36,239 nt of DNA from Saprospiraceae bacterium (GTDB lineage Bacteria; Bacteroidota; Bacteroidia; Chitinophagales; Saprospiraceae). The notes under the pieces were generated by a model. The model saw only the letters and a program-made list of their open reading frames with translations. It was not told where the DNA came from and ran no database searches. Shown here one piece after another: positions 7,709 to 16,193 of this stretch. The position numbers and the translations under genes are program-made. The first letter of the stretch is position 1. Each line of letters starts with the position of its first letter. The stretch spans positions 1 to 36,239 of the forward strand of contig JAHDHW010000004.1 of the NCBI GenBank assembly GCA_020631105.1. Reading direction: 5' to 3'.

Positions 7709-8965
7709 TTACTTGTCCAAACACTTAAATTGGTCAATAAAAAAGTCTAGTTCATAAATCTCATAATCCTCATAACCTGAGCTCCAGATGATTCGTACCT
7801 TATCAACTTCACTTTTTTTCAATTTCTTTTCATCGCCGGAGCTAATCAAATACTGAGCGCGATAGCTTACGGAGTTTTCCAAAGGATCTTCTATCCCCAT
7901 GTTCGTTTTGCTATTCACCAATTTGACATTATCTCCATTTAGTAATTTGATATTAATCAATGCTCCTTTCTCCAAAATACCGTACTCTCGCTGCGCAGAT
8001 TTAGAATTGATGGTGATATTTAAAGTGAGAAAAGTTAAGCCGCCTGATAAGGCAGACAGATATCCTGAACACTCCATATAGTCTCGTTCTTTGAATATCG
8101 AACGAAGCTCTTGATTGGTATACGTAAAAAACATTTGCTTCTCTACATCCTTACGTTTCTTTCCACTAAATTCATCCACTCCGTCAAAAGCCAGACTACA
8201 ACCTCGTTTTGGAGGATTATATTGCACATCCTTATCTCTGTCATACTTCGCAAATTCCGCATAAGGGCGCTCTTTTAAATTATTACGGATGATCAATGCT
8301 GGCGCAGATTCAGGTTCCGGAGCAGGAGCGGATCTCCTATTTACCGTTTCTTCCTCAACGATTGCATCAGTATTTTCAATTGGATAAGCATTGGTATCCT
8401 CTGAGGCCAATTGGACTGCCTCTGATTTCATTCTATCATACATATCAAAGCCAGGTAATGCTTTTGCTCTCTCTTCATCTGACATCGTCAATAAGCCTTC
8501 AGCTTCTCGGGCTTTTTTGGAAGCTTCTTTTCGCTGTTTACGAGCTTTCTTTTCTGCTTTCTTTGCTGATTTAAGTTTATTCTTTATCTCAGTGATTTCA
8601 TCATCAAAAAAATCATCACTATCCTCCATCTCTTCTAATTCATCCTCTAATAGAATTCTTTTATACTGAATATTTTCGGCGCGTTTAATTGCTTCTTGTT
8701 CTGCTGCTAAAGCTTGCTCTGCAATCTTTATGGCGATATTCATATCTTCATCCTCCTTAGGTGCTTCAACCTGAGTAACCGGATTTTCAGAGGAGGTTTC
8801 TCCAAATTCTATTAAATCGGCTTCTTCTGCATACCTCCAGGAACCATCCGAATACACGACGATTTTCTGACCTAATTCATTAGTCGTCAGCTGCTGTGCA
8901 TAAATACTGGAGGAAAAACAAAAGAGGAGAATAATACTTAAGGTTATTTGTTGAGTTTTTTTCAT
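7709..8965 (-). CDS. Exported coiled-coil protein, unknown function
   Basis: The 418-aa product starts with a signal peptide (residues 1-24, ending SSSIYAQ). Next is a short segment NELGQKIVVYSDGSWRY (28-44), a motif I have seen at the mature N-terminus of Bacteroidota envelope proteins. A long charged stretch (about 75-165), rich in Glu, Lys, Ala and Arg, is expected to form a coiled coil. A Pro/Glu/Ala-rich linker (about 205-225) follows. The C-terminal region (about 240-418) alternates hydrophobic and polar residues as expected for beta structure, and ends with a cysteine close to the terminus. No sorting tail or lipobox is seen, so it is probably periplasmic. I do not recognise the C-terminal domain. 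Confidence 0.75.
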   Translation of the reverse strand: MKKTQQITLSIILLFCFSSSIYAQQLTTNELGQKIVVYSDGSWRYAEEADLIEFGETSSENPVTQVEAPKEDEDMNIAIKIAEQALAAEQEAIKRAENIQYKRILLEDELEEMEDSDDFFDDEITEIKNKLKSAKKAEKKARKQRKEASKKAREAEGLLTMSDEERAKALPGFDMYDRMKSEAVQLASEDTNAYPIENTDAIVEEETVNRRSAPAPEPESAPALIIRNNLKERPYAEFAKYDRDKDVQYNPPKRGCSLAFDGVDEFSGKKRKDVEKQMFFTYTNQELRSIFKERDYMECSGYLSALSGGLTFLTLNITINSKSAQREYGILEKGALINIKLLNGDNVKLVNSKTNMGIEDPLENSVSYRAQYLISSGDEKKLKKSEVDKVRIIWSSGYEDYEIYELDFFIDQFKCLDK

Positions 8966-9008
8966 GATTAAACCGTTTTTGAGCAGGGTTTTACCCCAAT
9001 TCTCTTAT

Positions 9009-9016
9009 CAAAACTA
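9009..9016 (-). promoter_or_regulatory. Candidate -7 box for the coiled-coil protein gene
   Basis: The minus strand reads TAGTTTTG, an exact TAnnTTTG match about 44 bp upstream of the ATG at 8965. The -33 element is not clear. Confidence 0.35.
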
Positions 9017-9153
9017 CTTTCTATCAAAAAGAGTATCCTTATTCAACACATTTTTCAATATTTTAACACAAACTCTTTAACTTCATTTCGACATTAAAAG
9101 ATACATTTCAAGCGCAAAATTACACAAAAGCTCTCAAATCAATAGATTACGCT

Positions 9154-11370
9154 ATGCAAAGAAATTTTATTTATTCGCTGGTACTAATCATTATCGTTCC
9201 GATAATGATTAGTTTAACGCTGAACTCCTGTGAATTACCTACCCCAGAGGCTCGCGCCAAACGGCCTACAACCTTTGATCCAAAACCTATACCCGTGACT
9301 TATCCGAATACTCCTTTAGATACAAACATAGTTGATGATTACCATGGAGTAAAGGTTAAAGATCCTTATCGCTGGCTAGAAGATGATCGCTCTCAACGTA
9401 CAAGTTCGTGGGTGCAGTCACAAAATCAAGTCACAGATGGCTACCTGGAGCAGATTCCCTATCGAAAAGCAATCGCTGATCGACTAGAAAAAATGTGGAA
9501 TTATGAACGCTACTCTACTCCGTCCAAAAAGGGAGGAAAGTATTACTTTTTCAAAAACAATGGGCTCCAAAACCAAAGTGTACTTTACGTTCAGGACAAT
9601 CTTGACTCCCCCGCGGAAATCGCACTAGATCCAAATAAATTTTCTGATGACGGAACTTCATCCCTAGGAGGATATGCATTCTCCAAATCCGGTAAATATC
9701 TCGCCTACGAAGTATCAGAGGGCGGTTCGGACTGGCGAACAATATATATTAGAAACCTTGAGGAAAAGGTAACATTGGAAGATAAGATCGACTGGTGTAA
9801 ATTTTCAACTATTGCCTGGTTCGGTGATGGATTTTTCTACAGTCGTTATCCCGAACCTAGCGAAGATCAGGCATTAAAAGGAAGGAATCAATTCCATCAG
9901 GTGTACTATCATAAGTTGGGAACCCCTCAAGCAAGAGATGAACTCGTGTTCGCAGATCGCTCAAACCCTGATCGGGGCTTCTTCGCCAATACCACCGATG
10001 ACGAACGTTTCCTAGTCATTAGCGCGTGGGAATCAACCAGTGGCAATGCCCTTTATTTCAAGGATCTTTCCAAAGAGAATAGCGATATGGTTCCTGTCGT
10101 AGAGTCTTTCGAAAATGATTTCAACTTTGTCAGCAATATTGGTGACCGGCTTTTACTACTAACTAATCAAAAAGCAGATAATAATCGATTAATCGCAATA
10201 AGTACAACTCGGCCGGAGCCCGGTTTTTGGGAAGAGATCATTCCAGAGAAAGATGATAAATTATCAAGTATTGATCTGCTTGGAGGAAAACTTATCGCAA
10301 ACTATATCCATAATGCGGCGAGCAAGATTATCCATTACGATTTAAAAGGAGCGCAATTAGGCGAAATGGCCCTGCCTAGTATTGGAACCCTTGGGAACTT
10401 TAGTGGCAAGCGTGAAGAAACTCAGGCCTTTTTTTCCTTCACTACTTTTACAGCACCAACTGCAATTTATACTGTAGATTTGGATAACATGCAATCCAAG
10501 GTTTGGAAAAAACCAAGCATTGACTTCGACTCTGACAAATATGAAACCAAGCAGGTTTGGTACGAAAGCAAAGATGGCACTAAGGTGCCGATGTTTATTA
10601 CCCATAAAAAAGGTTTAGACCTGGATGGAAAGCGGCCGACCTTGCTTTATGGTTATGGAGGGTTTGACATAAGTATTCTTCCAGGCTTTAATACCACTCG
10701 ATTGAATATGGCCCCAATTATTTTGGAAAATGATGGTGTTTTTGCAGTTGCGAATATTCGTGGTGGTGGCGAGTTCGGTAAAAAATGGCACAAAGCCGGA
10801 ACAAAGGATAAAAAACAAAATGTATTCAATGACTTCCATTCCGCAGCCGAGTATTTAATTGATCAGCGCTATACCTCCAGCGACAAATTGGCTATCTATG
10901 GCCGTTCGAATGGCGGCCTTTTGGTTGGTGCCTGCATGACTCAGCGTCCTGACTTGTACAAAGTTGCCTTGCCGGCAGTTGGCGTTTTAGACATGCTTCG
11001 TTTCCATGAATTTACTATTGGACGAGCCTGGGGGACTGATTATGGATTAAGTGAAAACGAAAAAGATTTTGACTACCTCTACGCCTATTCTCCTTTGCAT
11101 AATGTCCGAAAAACAGATTATCCTGCAACGATGGTGACTACAGCGGATCATGATGATCGGGTCGTTCCGGCGCATTCTTTTAAATTTGCATCGGAGTTAC
11201 AGGCAAAGCATACGGGTGAGGCCCCCGTCCTTATACGAGTTGAAAGTAGTGCAGGGCATGGGGCCGGAAAACCAACTTCTAAAAAGATTGAAGAGGCAGC
11301 TGACGTTTTAAGCTTTACGTTTTATAACTTTGGCGAAAACGTTGTATACGAATACGATGTAGCACAATAA
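9154..11370 (+). CDS. Prolyl oligopeptidase, S9A family, predicted lipoprotein
   Basis: This serine peptidase cleaves short peptides after proline. The 738-aa protein begins with a hydrophobic leader ending in the lipobox LNSC (Cys26), so it should be a membrane-anchored lipoprotein. A seven-bladed propeller (about 50-465) gates the active site, followed by the alpha/beta-hydrolase domain. The triad matches prolyl oligopeptidase: Ser585 in GRSNGG, Asp667 in DHDDRVVP and His702 in AGHGAGKP. The N-terminal VKDPYRWLEDD stretch is also a family signature. The CdaA gene starts 6 bp after its stop, so the two are very likely co-transcribed. A peptide-scavenging role in the periplasm or outer membrane is inferred. 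Confidence 0.94.
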   Translation: MQRNFIYSLVLIIIVPIMISLTLNSCELPTPEARAKRPTTFDPKPIPVTYPNTPLDTNIVDDYHGVKVKDPYRWLEDDRSQRTSSWVQSQNQVTDGYLEQIPYRKAIADRLEKMWNYERYSTPSKKGGKYYFFKNNGLQNQSVLYVQDNLDSPAEIALDPNKFSDDGTSSLGGYAFSKSGKYLAYEVSEGGSDWRTIYIRNLEEKVTLEDKIDWCKFSTIAWFGDGFFYSRYPEPSEDQALKGRNQFHQVYYHKLGTPQARDELVFADRSNPDRGFFANTTDDERFLVISAWESTSGNALYFKDLSKENSDMVPVVESFENDFNFVSNIGDRLLLLTNQKADNNRLIAISTTRPEPGFWEEIIPEKDDKLSSIDLLGGKLIANYIHNAASKIIHYDLKGAQLGEMALPSIGTLGNFSGKREETQAFFSFTTFTAPTAIYTVDLDNMQSKVWKKPSIDFDSDKYETKQVWYESKDGTKVPMFITHKKGLDLDGKRPTLLYGYGGFDISILPGFNTTRLNMAPIILENDGVFAVANIRGGGEFGKKWHKAGTKDKKQNVFNDFHSAAEYLIDQRYTSSDKLAIYGRSNGGLLVGACMTQRPDLYKVALPAVGVLDMLRFHEFTIGRAWGTDYGLSENEKDFDYLYAYSPLHNVRKTDYPATMVTTADHDDRVVPAHSFKFASELQAKHTGEAPVLIRVESSAGHGAGKPTSKKIEEAADVLSFTFYNFGENVVYEYDVAQ

Positions 11371-11376
11371 AAAAGC

Positions 11377-12189
11377 ATGAGTTTACCGTGGTTTGAGATT
11401 GGATTTTTACCGATAACGATTTGGGATGTCCTCGATATATTAATCGTTGGCTACCTAATTTATATGCTTTATAAGCTGCTTCGAGGAAGTATAGCCTTTA
11501 ATATCTTCGTGGGAGTAATCCTGGTTTATGTAGCATGGTGGCTGGTACGACAACTCGGGATGGATCTACTCAGTCAACTTTTGACTCAGTTTGTTAGCGT
11601 AGGGGTACTAATGTTGCTCATTGTCTTTCAACCCGAGGTAAGACGTTTTTTATTATTACTCGGGAATAACACACTGAAACAGCGATCAAACTTTTTGGGA
11701 CGTTTACTAAATCGGCAGGTTCCTTCCGATGAAGATGAGATCGACGAAATTGTCCAGGCTATCAAAAATGCAATTACCAGATTAGCGAAGCAGAAAACCG
11801 GAGCATTGATCGTCATCGCAGCAAATCCAAACCTGGAATTATTTAGTGGCTCTGGTGTTAAGATTGATGCTCAGATCAGTCAACCGCTTTTAGAAAGTAT
11901 CTTCAGCAAAGAAAGTCCTTTGCATGATGGAGGCGTTATTATCAGCGAGAACAGAATTCAATCTGCTAGTGTTGTATTACCATTATCCTCAAATGCAAAA
12001 TTACCAAAGCGGGCCGGACTGAGGCATCGAGCGGCAGTAGGCGTAACCGAAAATACCGATGTGGCCTCATTCATTGTTTCAGAAGAAACAGGTAGACTTT
12101 CTTATGCTTTTGACGGTCATTTAAACTGGAATATTAGTATCGAAAAACTTGAATCTATCTTAAACAAACATTTGAGACAAGAAGAGTAA
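11377..12189 (+). CDS. cdaA: Diadenylate cyclase, CdaA type (DisA_N domain)
   Basis: CdaA makes the second messenger c-di-AMP from two ATP. Three hydrophobic helices occur in residues 1-96 (around 16-35, 38-58 and 68-87). A short linker leads to the DisA_N catalytic domain (about 120-265). The ATP-binding and catalytic signatures are PLHDGGVIIS (181-190) and LRHRAAVG (215-222). RHR is intact, but the usual DGA triplet is DGG here (184-186). The length of 270 aa fits TIGR00159/CdaA. In many Bacteroidota this gene neighbours folP; here it follows a prolyl oligopeptidase gene by 6 bp. Activity is likely but unproven because of the DGG variant. Confidence 0.92.
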   Translation: MSLPWFEIGFLPITIWDVLDILIVGYLIYMLYKLLRGSIAFNIFVGVILVYVAWWLVRQLGMDLLSQLLTQFVSVGVLMLLIVFQPEVRRFLLLLGNNTLKQRSNFLGRLLNRQVPSDEDEIDEIVQAIKNAITRLAKQKTGALIVIAANPNLELFSGSGVKIDAQISQPLLESIFSKESPLHDGGVIISENRIQSASVVLPLSSNAKLPKRAGLRHRAAVGVTENTDVASFIVSEETGRLSYAFDGHLNWNISIEKLESILNKHLRQEE

Positions 12190-12239
12190 AAAAACCTTTA
12201 AGCCTAGATATCATAACCAAAGCCAAGCACAAACACTAC

Positions 12240-12773
12240 ATGTTAAACTACCAAAGAATAGAAGAGATTCAAATTGGAGCTAAGCAGCAAAGTGCTATCT
12301 ATAATTTATTAAAGGATGCATTCGGAGCTTATCCGCATGATCGTATTTATGCGAATCAACTACCTAGTTTTAGATTTTTAGTCTGGGATAAAAATACCTT
12401 AATTGGGCATATGGCAGTTGAATACCGGACCATCAATATTGGTCAGGAAACGGCGAAAGTATTTGGGATTGCGGATTTGTGTGTCGATAAAAACTATCAA
12501 CATAAAAATATAGCGACTACCCTTCTTCAACAATTAGAGGAATTAGGTCAAAAATCATTTATTGATTTTATACTACTAATTGCGCCCGATCATGGCGTCT
12601 ATGAAAAAAACGGATTTCAATTGGTTGATAATCCATGTCGTTGGTTGATGATTAACAATCATCAAACATTCGGAGTTGGAAACCGTAAAATAGAAGATTG
12701 TTTATTAGTTAAACAAATTGGTTCGACGAGCTGGCCTGCCGGGCTGGTTGATTTACTTGGCCACATTTTTTAA
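12240..12773 (+). CDS. GNAT family N-acetyltransferase
   Basis: The 177-residue protein has the GNAT layout: an N-terminal strand-helix (residues 1-35), a central FLVWDKNTLIGHMAVEY beta pair, then the core motif VFGIADLCVDKNYQHKNIATTLLQQLEE, where the strand plus Q-x-x-x-x-A loop should bind the acetyl-CoA pyrophosphate. The C-terminal FILLIAPDHGVYEKNGFQLV stretch corresponds to the family's Y.k.GF motif. The pyrophosphate loop is less glycine-rich than the classical Q/R-x-x-G-x-G/A. The substrate cannot be predicted. The gene starts 50 bp after cdaA and may be read through from the same promoter. Confidence 0.82.
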   Translation: MLNYQRIEEIQIGAKQQSAIYNLLKDAFGAYPHDRIYANQLPSFRFLVWDKNTLIGHMAVEYRTINIGQETAKVFGIADLCVDKNYQHKNIATTLLQQLEELGQKSFIDFILLIAPDHGVYEKNGFQLVDNPCRWLMINNHQTFGVGNRKIEDCLLVKQIGSTSWPAGLVDLLGHIF

Positions 12774-12820
12774 TTATTCCATTCAAAAATAAAATACACC
12801 TAACCACTTAATTTGTATTT

Positions 12821-14212
12821 ATGCAAACAGTAAAGAATTACAACGAGGAAAACAAAGAAAGATACTTGGAAGAATTACTGGATTTACTTCGAATCCCTTC
12901 CATAAGTGCTGATCCGGCATACAAACAGGATGTCCTAAAAACAGCCAAATTTGTTGCAGGCGCTTTGAAAAAAGCCGGAGCGAAAAACGTTGAAGTTTGT
13001 AAAACTGACGGTTACCCGATCGTTTATGGAGAAAAGATCATTGATAAAAACTTACCTACGATTTTAGTGTATGGGCATTATGATGTCCAACCACCTGACC
13101 CGCTCGAACTTTGGGATTCTCCTCCTTTTGAACCAGTCATCAAAAAAACAAAGTTACATCCTAAAGGTGCTATTTTTGCGCGTGGTGCCTGCGATGACAA
13201 AGGTCAAATGTATATGCATGTCAAGGCTTTCGAAGCGATGAACAAAACCAAGACTCTACCTTGCAATATCAAGTTTATGATTGAAGGAGAGGAAGAAGTA
13301 GGATCTAGTAATCTGGGGCCTTTCTGTCGAAAAAATAAAAAACGGTTGGATTGTGATGTTGTACTTATCTCTGATACCTCGATCATTTCTAATCGTCAGC
13401 CTTCCATTACGACGGGGCTACGTGGCTTGAGCTATTTAGAGGTAGAAGTCACCGGCCCGAATAGAGATCTTCATTCTGGAGTATACGGAGGAGCCGTAGC
13501 TAATCCAATCAATATCCTCAGTAAAATGATTGCCTCACTCCATGATAAAAATAATAAAATTACCATCCCGGGATTTTATGAAGCTGTCGAAGTGGTCTCT
13601 AAAAAAGAGCGAAAAGCAATGAATGAAGCGCCCTTCAATATTAGTACTTATAAGCGAGGTTTGAAGATTAGTGACGTGTATGGTGAAAAGGGTTATACGA
13701 CTCTTGAACGTACCTCTATCCGTCCAACACTTGACGTCAATGGTATTTGGGGAGGTTATATTGGTGAAGGCGCAAAAACTGTATTACCGTCAAAAGCTTT
13801 TGCTAAAATCAGTATGCGTCTGGTGCCGAATCAAGATCCTAAGGTTATCACCAAATTATTCTCTGATTACTTTAAGAAAATTGCTCCCCCTGGTGTAAAA
13901 GTCAAAGTTCATCCGCATCATGGCGGACAACCTGCCGTTACACCTACGGATTCACTTGAATACAAAGCTGCTCATTTAGCGATGCTGGATACCTTCAAAA
14001 AGGAACCAATTCCTCAACGATCTGGTGGCAGTATTCCAATCGTCTCGTTGTTCGAAAAGGTCTTAAATGTAAAGTCTGTGTTAATGGGATTTGGCTTAGA
14101 TTCGGATGATATTCACTCGCCAAATGAGCATTACGGGCTTTTTAATTTTTATAAAGGAATAGAAACCATTCCTTATTTCTTCAAACATTATACTGCTTTG
14201 AAGCAATCCTAA
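12821..14212 (+). CDS. M20 family metallo-dipeptidase (CNDP-like)
   Basis: This dizinc exopeptidase most resembles the carnosinase/cytosolic non-specific dipeptidase branch (463 aa). Metal ligands and catalytic residues are visible: His86 and Asp88 in YGHYDVQ, bridging Asp125 in RGACDDKGQ, the catalytic base and ligand Glu158-Glu159 in EGEEEVGS, Asp185 in ISDTS, and a C-terminal His in DDIHSPNEHYG. The dimerisation (lid) domain lies between about residues 190 and 360, including LRGLSYLEVEVTGPNRDLHSGVYGG features. There is no signal peptide, so it is cytoplasmic. It could use dipeptides released by the oligopeptidase encoded nearby, but no direct link is shown. Confidence 0.93.
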   Translation: MQTVKNYNEENKERYLEELLDLLRIPSISADPAYKQDVLKTAKFVAGALKKAGAKNVEVCKTDGYPIVYGEKIIDKNLPTILVYGHYDVQPPDPLELWDSPPFEPVIKKTKLHPKGAIFARGACDDKGQMYMHVKAFEAMNKTKTLPCNIKFMIEGEEEVGSSNLGPFCRKNKKRLDCDVVLISDTSIISNRQPSITTGLRGLSYLEVEVTGPNRDLHSGVYGGAVANPINILSKMIASLHDKNNKITIPGFYEAVEVVSKKERKAMNEAPFNISTYKRGLKISDVYGEKGYTTLERTSIRPTLDVNGIWGGYIGEGAKTVLPSKAFAKISMRLVPNQDPKVITKLFSDYFKKIAPPGVKVKVHPHHGGQPAVTPTDSLEYKAAHLAMLDTFKKEPIPQRSGGSIPIVSLFEKVLNVKSVLMGFGLDSDDIHSPNEHYGLFNFYKGIETIPYFFKHYTALKQS

Positions 14213-14332
14213 AGCGCAGTCTACTCTAAACAAATCGATTGATTTCTCTTTGCAAAACTGTCAACTATCCAGTTTTGTAAGGGGAAATCATGGTCTTAAA
14301 CATCTCAGCAGTCTAACAACGTAAAATCGGCA

Positions 14333-14340
14333 TACATTTG
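14333..14340 (+). promoter_or_regulatory. Candidate -7 box for the small gene at 14404
   Basis: TACATTTG matches TAnnTTTG in the 190-bp gap after the M20 gene, about 63 bp before the ATG. The -33 element is not evident. Confidence 0.35.
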
Positions 14341-14403
14341 GTAATTAATAATATGTCTCACTTCGCAGTAAGACCATATTAAAAACCGCCGAACATACTA
14401 ATA

Positions 14404-14595
14404 ATGAGAACATTAAACCTTACTCGTGAGGAGCAAATTCAGCGTGAACTCCTAAATTTATTCCAACGTATTGATACTAATGCCGATAACTTTGGTATGA
14501 GCCCTGAGGAAGTTGCGCTCATCAAACAGAAATGTGCATTAGCTTATCGCCACAAAATCATTCTTGATAAAATAAGTATGCCTAAATCTAAATAG
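14404..14595 (+). CDS. Small hypothetical protein
   Basis: This is a 63-residue, charged, all-helical-looking protein that I do not recognise. It has no membrane segment or signal peptide. The middle part (RIDTNADNFGMSPEEVALI) superficially resembles an EF-hand-like helix boundary but lacks a proper 12-residue calcium loop. It has an ATG start, a candidate promoter at 14333, and sits alone before the FKBP gene, which has its own promoter. Coding is supported by amino-acid composition and by being the only open frame in the region. Confidence 0.5.
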   Translation: MRTLNLTREEQIQRELLNLFQRIDTNADNFGMSPEEVALIKQKCALAYRHKIILDKISMPKSK

Positions 14596-14616
14596 CATTT
14601 TCCAAGCATAAAAGCT

Positions 14617-14624
14617 TACCTTTG
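14617..14624 (+). promoter_or_regulatory. -7 box for the FKBP gene
   Basis: TACCTTTG followed by CGG is an exact match to the Bacteroidota -7 consensus in its most typical context. It would give a leader of about 40 nt before the ATG at 14668. The -33 box is poorly matched. Confidence 0.5.
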
Positions 14625-14667
14625 CGGTTTTATTCATCTACGGATTTACCGTAATTAAAGTTTTTAA

Positions 14668-15252
14668 ATGGACAAATTCAGTTATAGTCTAGGTATCGTA
14701 CTCGCCCAAAACCTTAAGGATCAAAGCATTACTTCTTTCGTTCCAGAAGATCTTGCTAAAGGAATCGAGGATGTAATCCAGAAAAATGACCTACAACTAA
14801 GCCCAGAAGAGGCAAATCAATATATTCAAAATTACCTACGTGAAGCTGCATTAAAAGCACATCAAGGAAATATTGAAGCAGGTGCTAACTTCTTAGCTGA
14901 GAATGCAAAACGTGCTGAAGTAACGGTGCTTGACAGCGGTCTTCAGTATGAAGTCCTTCAGGAAGGAAATGGCCCTAAGCCTGCAGCTACTGACAAAGTT
15001 ACTACCCATTATCATGGAACACTTATCGACGGGACAGTTTTCGATAGTTCTGTAAAACGTGGCCAGCCGGCGACTTTCCCGGTAAATGGTGTTATTCAAG
15101 GCTGGGTACAAGCTTTACAACTAATGCCTGTGGGATCAAAGTGGCGATTATTTGTACCACATAATCTTGCTTATGGCGACCAGGCTGCTGGACCTACCAT
15201 CAAACCATTTTCTACCTTGGTATTTGAAGTAGAGCTGTTAAGCATAAACTAA
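14668..15252 (+). CDS. FKBP-type peptidyl-prolyl cis-trans isomerase (FklB/Mip-like)
   Basis: The product speeds cis-trans isomerisation of proline peptide bonds during folding. Residues 1-85 form a helical N-terminal dimerisation domain of the FKBP_N type, with the SLGIVLAQNL start and LSPEEANQYIQ later. Residues 92-194 form the FKBP domain: VTTHYHGTLIDGTVFDSS, the catalytic-pocket VIQGWVQALQLMPVGSKWRLFVP and the ending FEVELLSIN. No signal peptide is present, so it resembles cytoplasmic FklB rather than periplasmic FkpA. It is monocistronic: it has its own -7 box and is followed by a strong terminator hairpin at 15266-15297. Confidence 0.93.
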   Translation: MDKFSYSLGIVLAQNLKDQSITSFVPEDLAKGIEDVIQKNDLQLSPEEANQYIQNYLREAALKAHQGNIEAGANFLAENAKRAEVTVLDSGLQYEVLQEGNGPKPAATDKVTTHYHGTLIDGTVFDSSVKRGQPATFPVNGVIQGWVQALQLMPVGSKWRLFVPHNLAYGDQAAGPTIKPFSTLVFEVELLSIN

Positions 15253-15265
15253 TATATCATTTAGG

Positions 15266-15297
15266 GAGTAGATGAATTTTATAAGATTCATCTACTC
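15266..15297 (+). terminator. Intrinsic terminator after the FKBP gene
   Basis: A perfect 12-bp stem, gagtagatgaat at 15266-15277 and attcatctactc at 15286-15297, encloses an 8-nt loop. It begins 14 bp after the FKBP stop and is followed by a short T-rich stretch. The stem is AT-rich and the T-tract is imperfect, so termination may be partial. Confidence 0.65.
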
Positions 15298-15343
15298 TTC
15301 AATTCATATTCAAACATTCAGATAAACAGACCGACCTGAACCA

Positions 15344-16027
15344 ATGCGAATTGATATCATCAGCGTATTACCAGAGTTATTAAAAAGTCCTTTTGAGCAC
15401 TCAATTATGAAAAGAGCTCAACAAAAAGGATTGCTGGAGGTAATCGTTCATGACTTACGCGAATTTGGTTTGGGTAAGCATCGACAGATTGATGATTATC
15501 AATATGGTGGCGGTGCCGGAATGGTAATGATGGTCGAGCCCCTTTCTAAATGTATAGAAAGTTTGCAAGCGCAGCGGGAGTATGATGAAATCATTTACCT
15601 TAGCCCAGACGGAAAACAGCTCAATCAACAAATTACCAATCGCCTTTCCCTTCACAAAAATCTCCTAATGATCTGCGGTCATTATAAAGGAATTGATGAA
15701 CGCATCAGAACCCAGTATGTTACCTTAGAGATTAGCATCGGTGACTACGTACTGTCTGGTGGCGAACTTGCTGCTGCGGTGCTTGTAGATGCAATAGGTC
15801 GACTATTACCCGGCGTTTTGAATGATGAAACCTCTGCCCTATTCGACTCTTTTCAAGATAATCTTTTAGCACCTCCGGTCTATACTCGACCTGCTGATTA
15901 TAATGGCTGGAAAGTGCCTGATATTTTACTTTCCGGAAATGATGGAGCGATTGAAGAATGGCGTTATGAACAATCATTACAACGTACTCAAGAGCGGCGC
16001 CCGGATCTTCTTTCTGAAGACGAGTAG
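15344..16027 (+). CDS. trmD: tRNA (guanine37-N1)-methyltransferase TrmD
   Basis: TrmD is the essential SPOUT methyltransferase that makes m1G37 in tRNAs with G36, preventing +1 frameshifting. Its trefoil-knot, SAM-binding motifs are all present: [13 protein letters not shown] (about 52-64), [13 protein letters not shown] (about 109-121) and [15 protein letters not shown] (about 130-144). The [22 protein letters not shown] stretch and C-terminal RRPDLL are equally typical. The 227-aa length is normal. In many bacteria trmD sits with rpsP-rimM-rplS, but none of these are here, so it is a separated copy, presumably the only one. It lies 47 bp past the FKBP terminator. Confidence 0.96.
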   Translation: MRIDIISVLPELLKSPFEHSIMKRAQQKGLLEVIVHDLREFGLGKHRQIDDYQYGGGAGMVMMVEPLSKCIESLQAQREYDEIIYLSPDGKQLNQQITNRLSLHKNLLMICGHYKGIDERIRTQYVTLEISIGDYVLSGGELAAAVLVDAIGRLLPGVLNDETSALFDSFQDNLLAPPVYTRPADYNGWKVPDILLSGNDGAIEEWRYEQSLQRTQERRPDLLSEDE

Positions 16028-16031
16028 CTCA

Positions 16032-16193
16032 TTACTTCCTGCTAGCCAGTAAATCTTTCAGCTTTTCAATTTGTTTAGGAGCACTTAAGGTGATATATTT
16101 ATTGCTATTCACTCCAGAAAATTTATCAAGTTGAGCACCACTGAATATTTCAACAGGCTTGGTATTAATGAATCTACAAATCCTGATTTGCAT
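16032..16193 (-). pseudogene. Possible minus-strand gene remnant between trmD and nat
   Basis: A minus-strand open frame of 53 codons runs from an ATG at 16193 to a TAA at 16032-16034. Its last 33 codons, in the otherwise non-coding gap, read like the amphipathic, Lys-rich C-terminus of a protein (LSAPKQIEKLKDLLASRK). The upstream part overlaps the start of the nat gene in antisense. It may be the leftover end of a gene displaced by nat, a real microprotein, or chance. I do not recognise a family. Confidence 0.25.
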
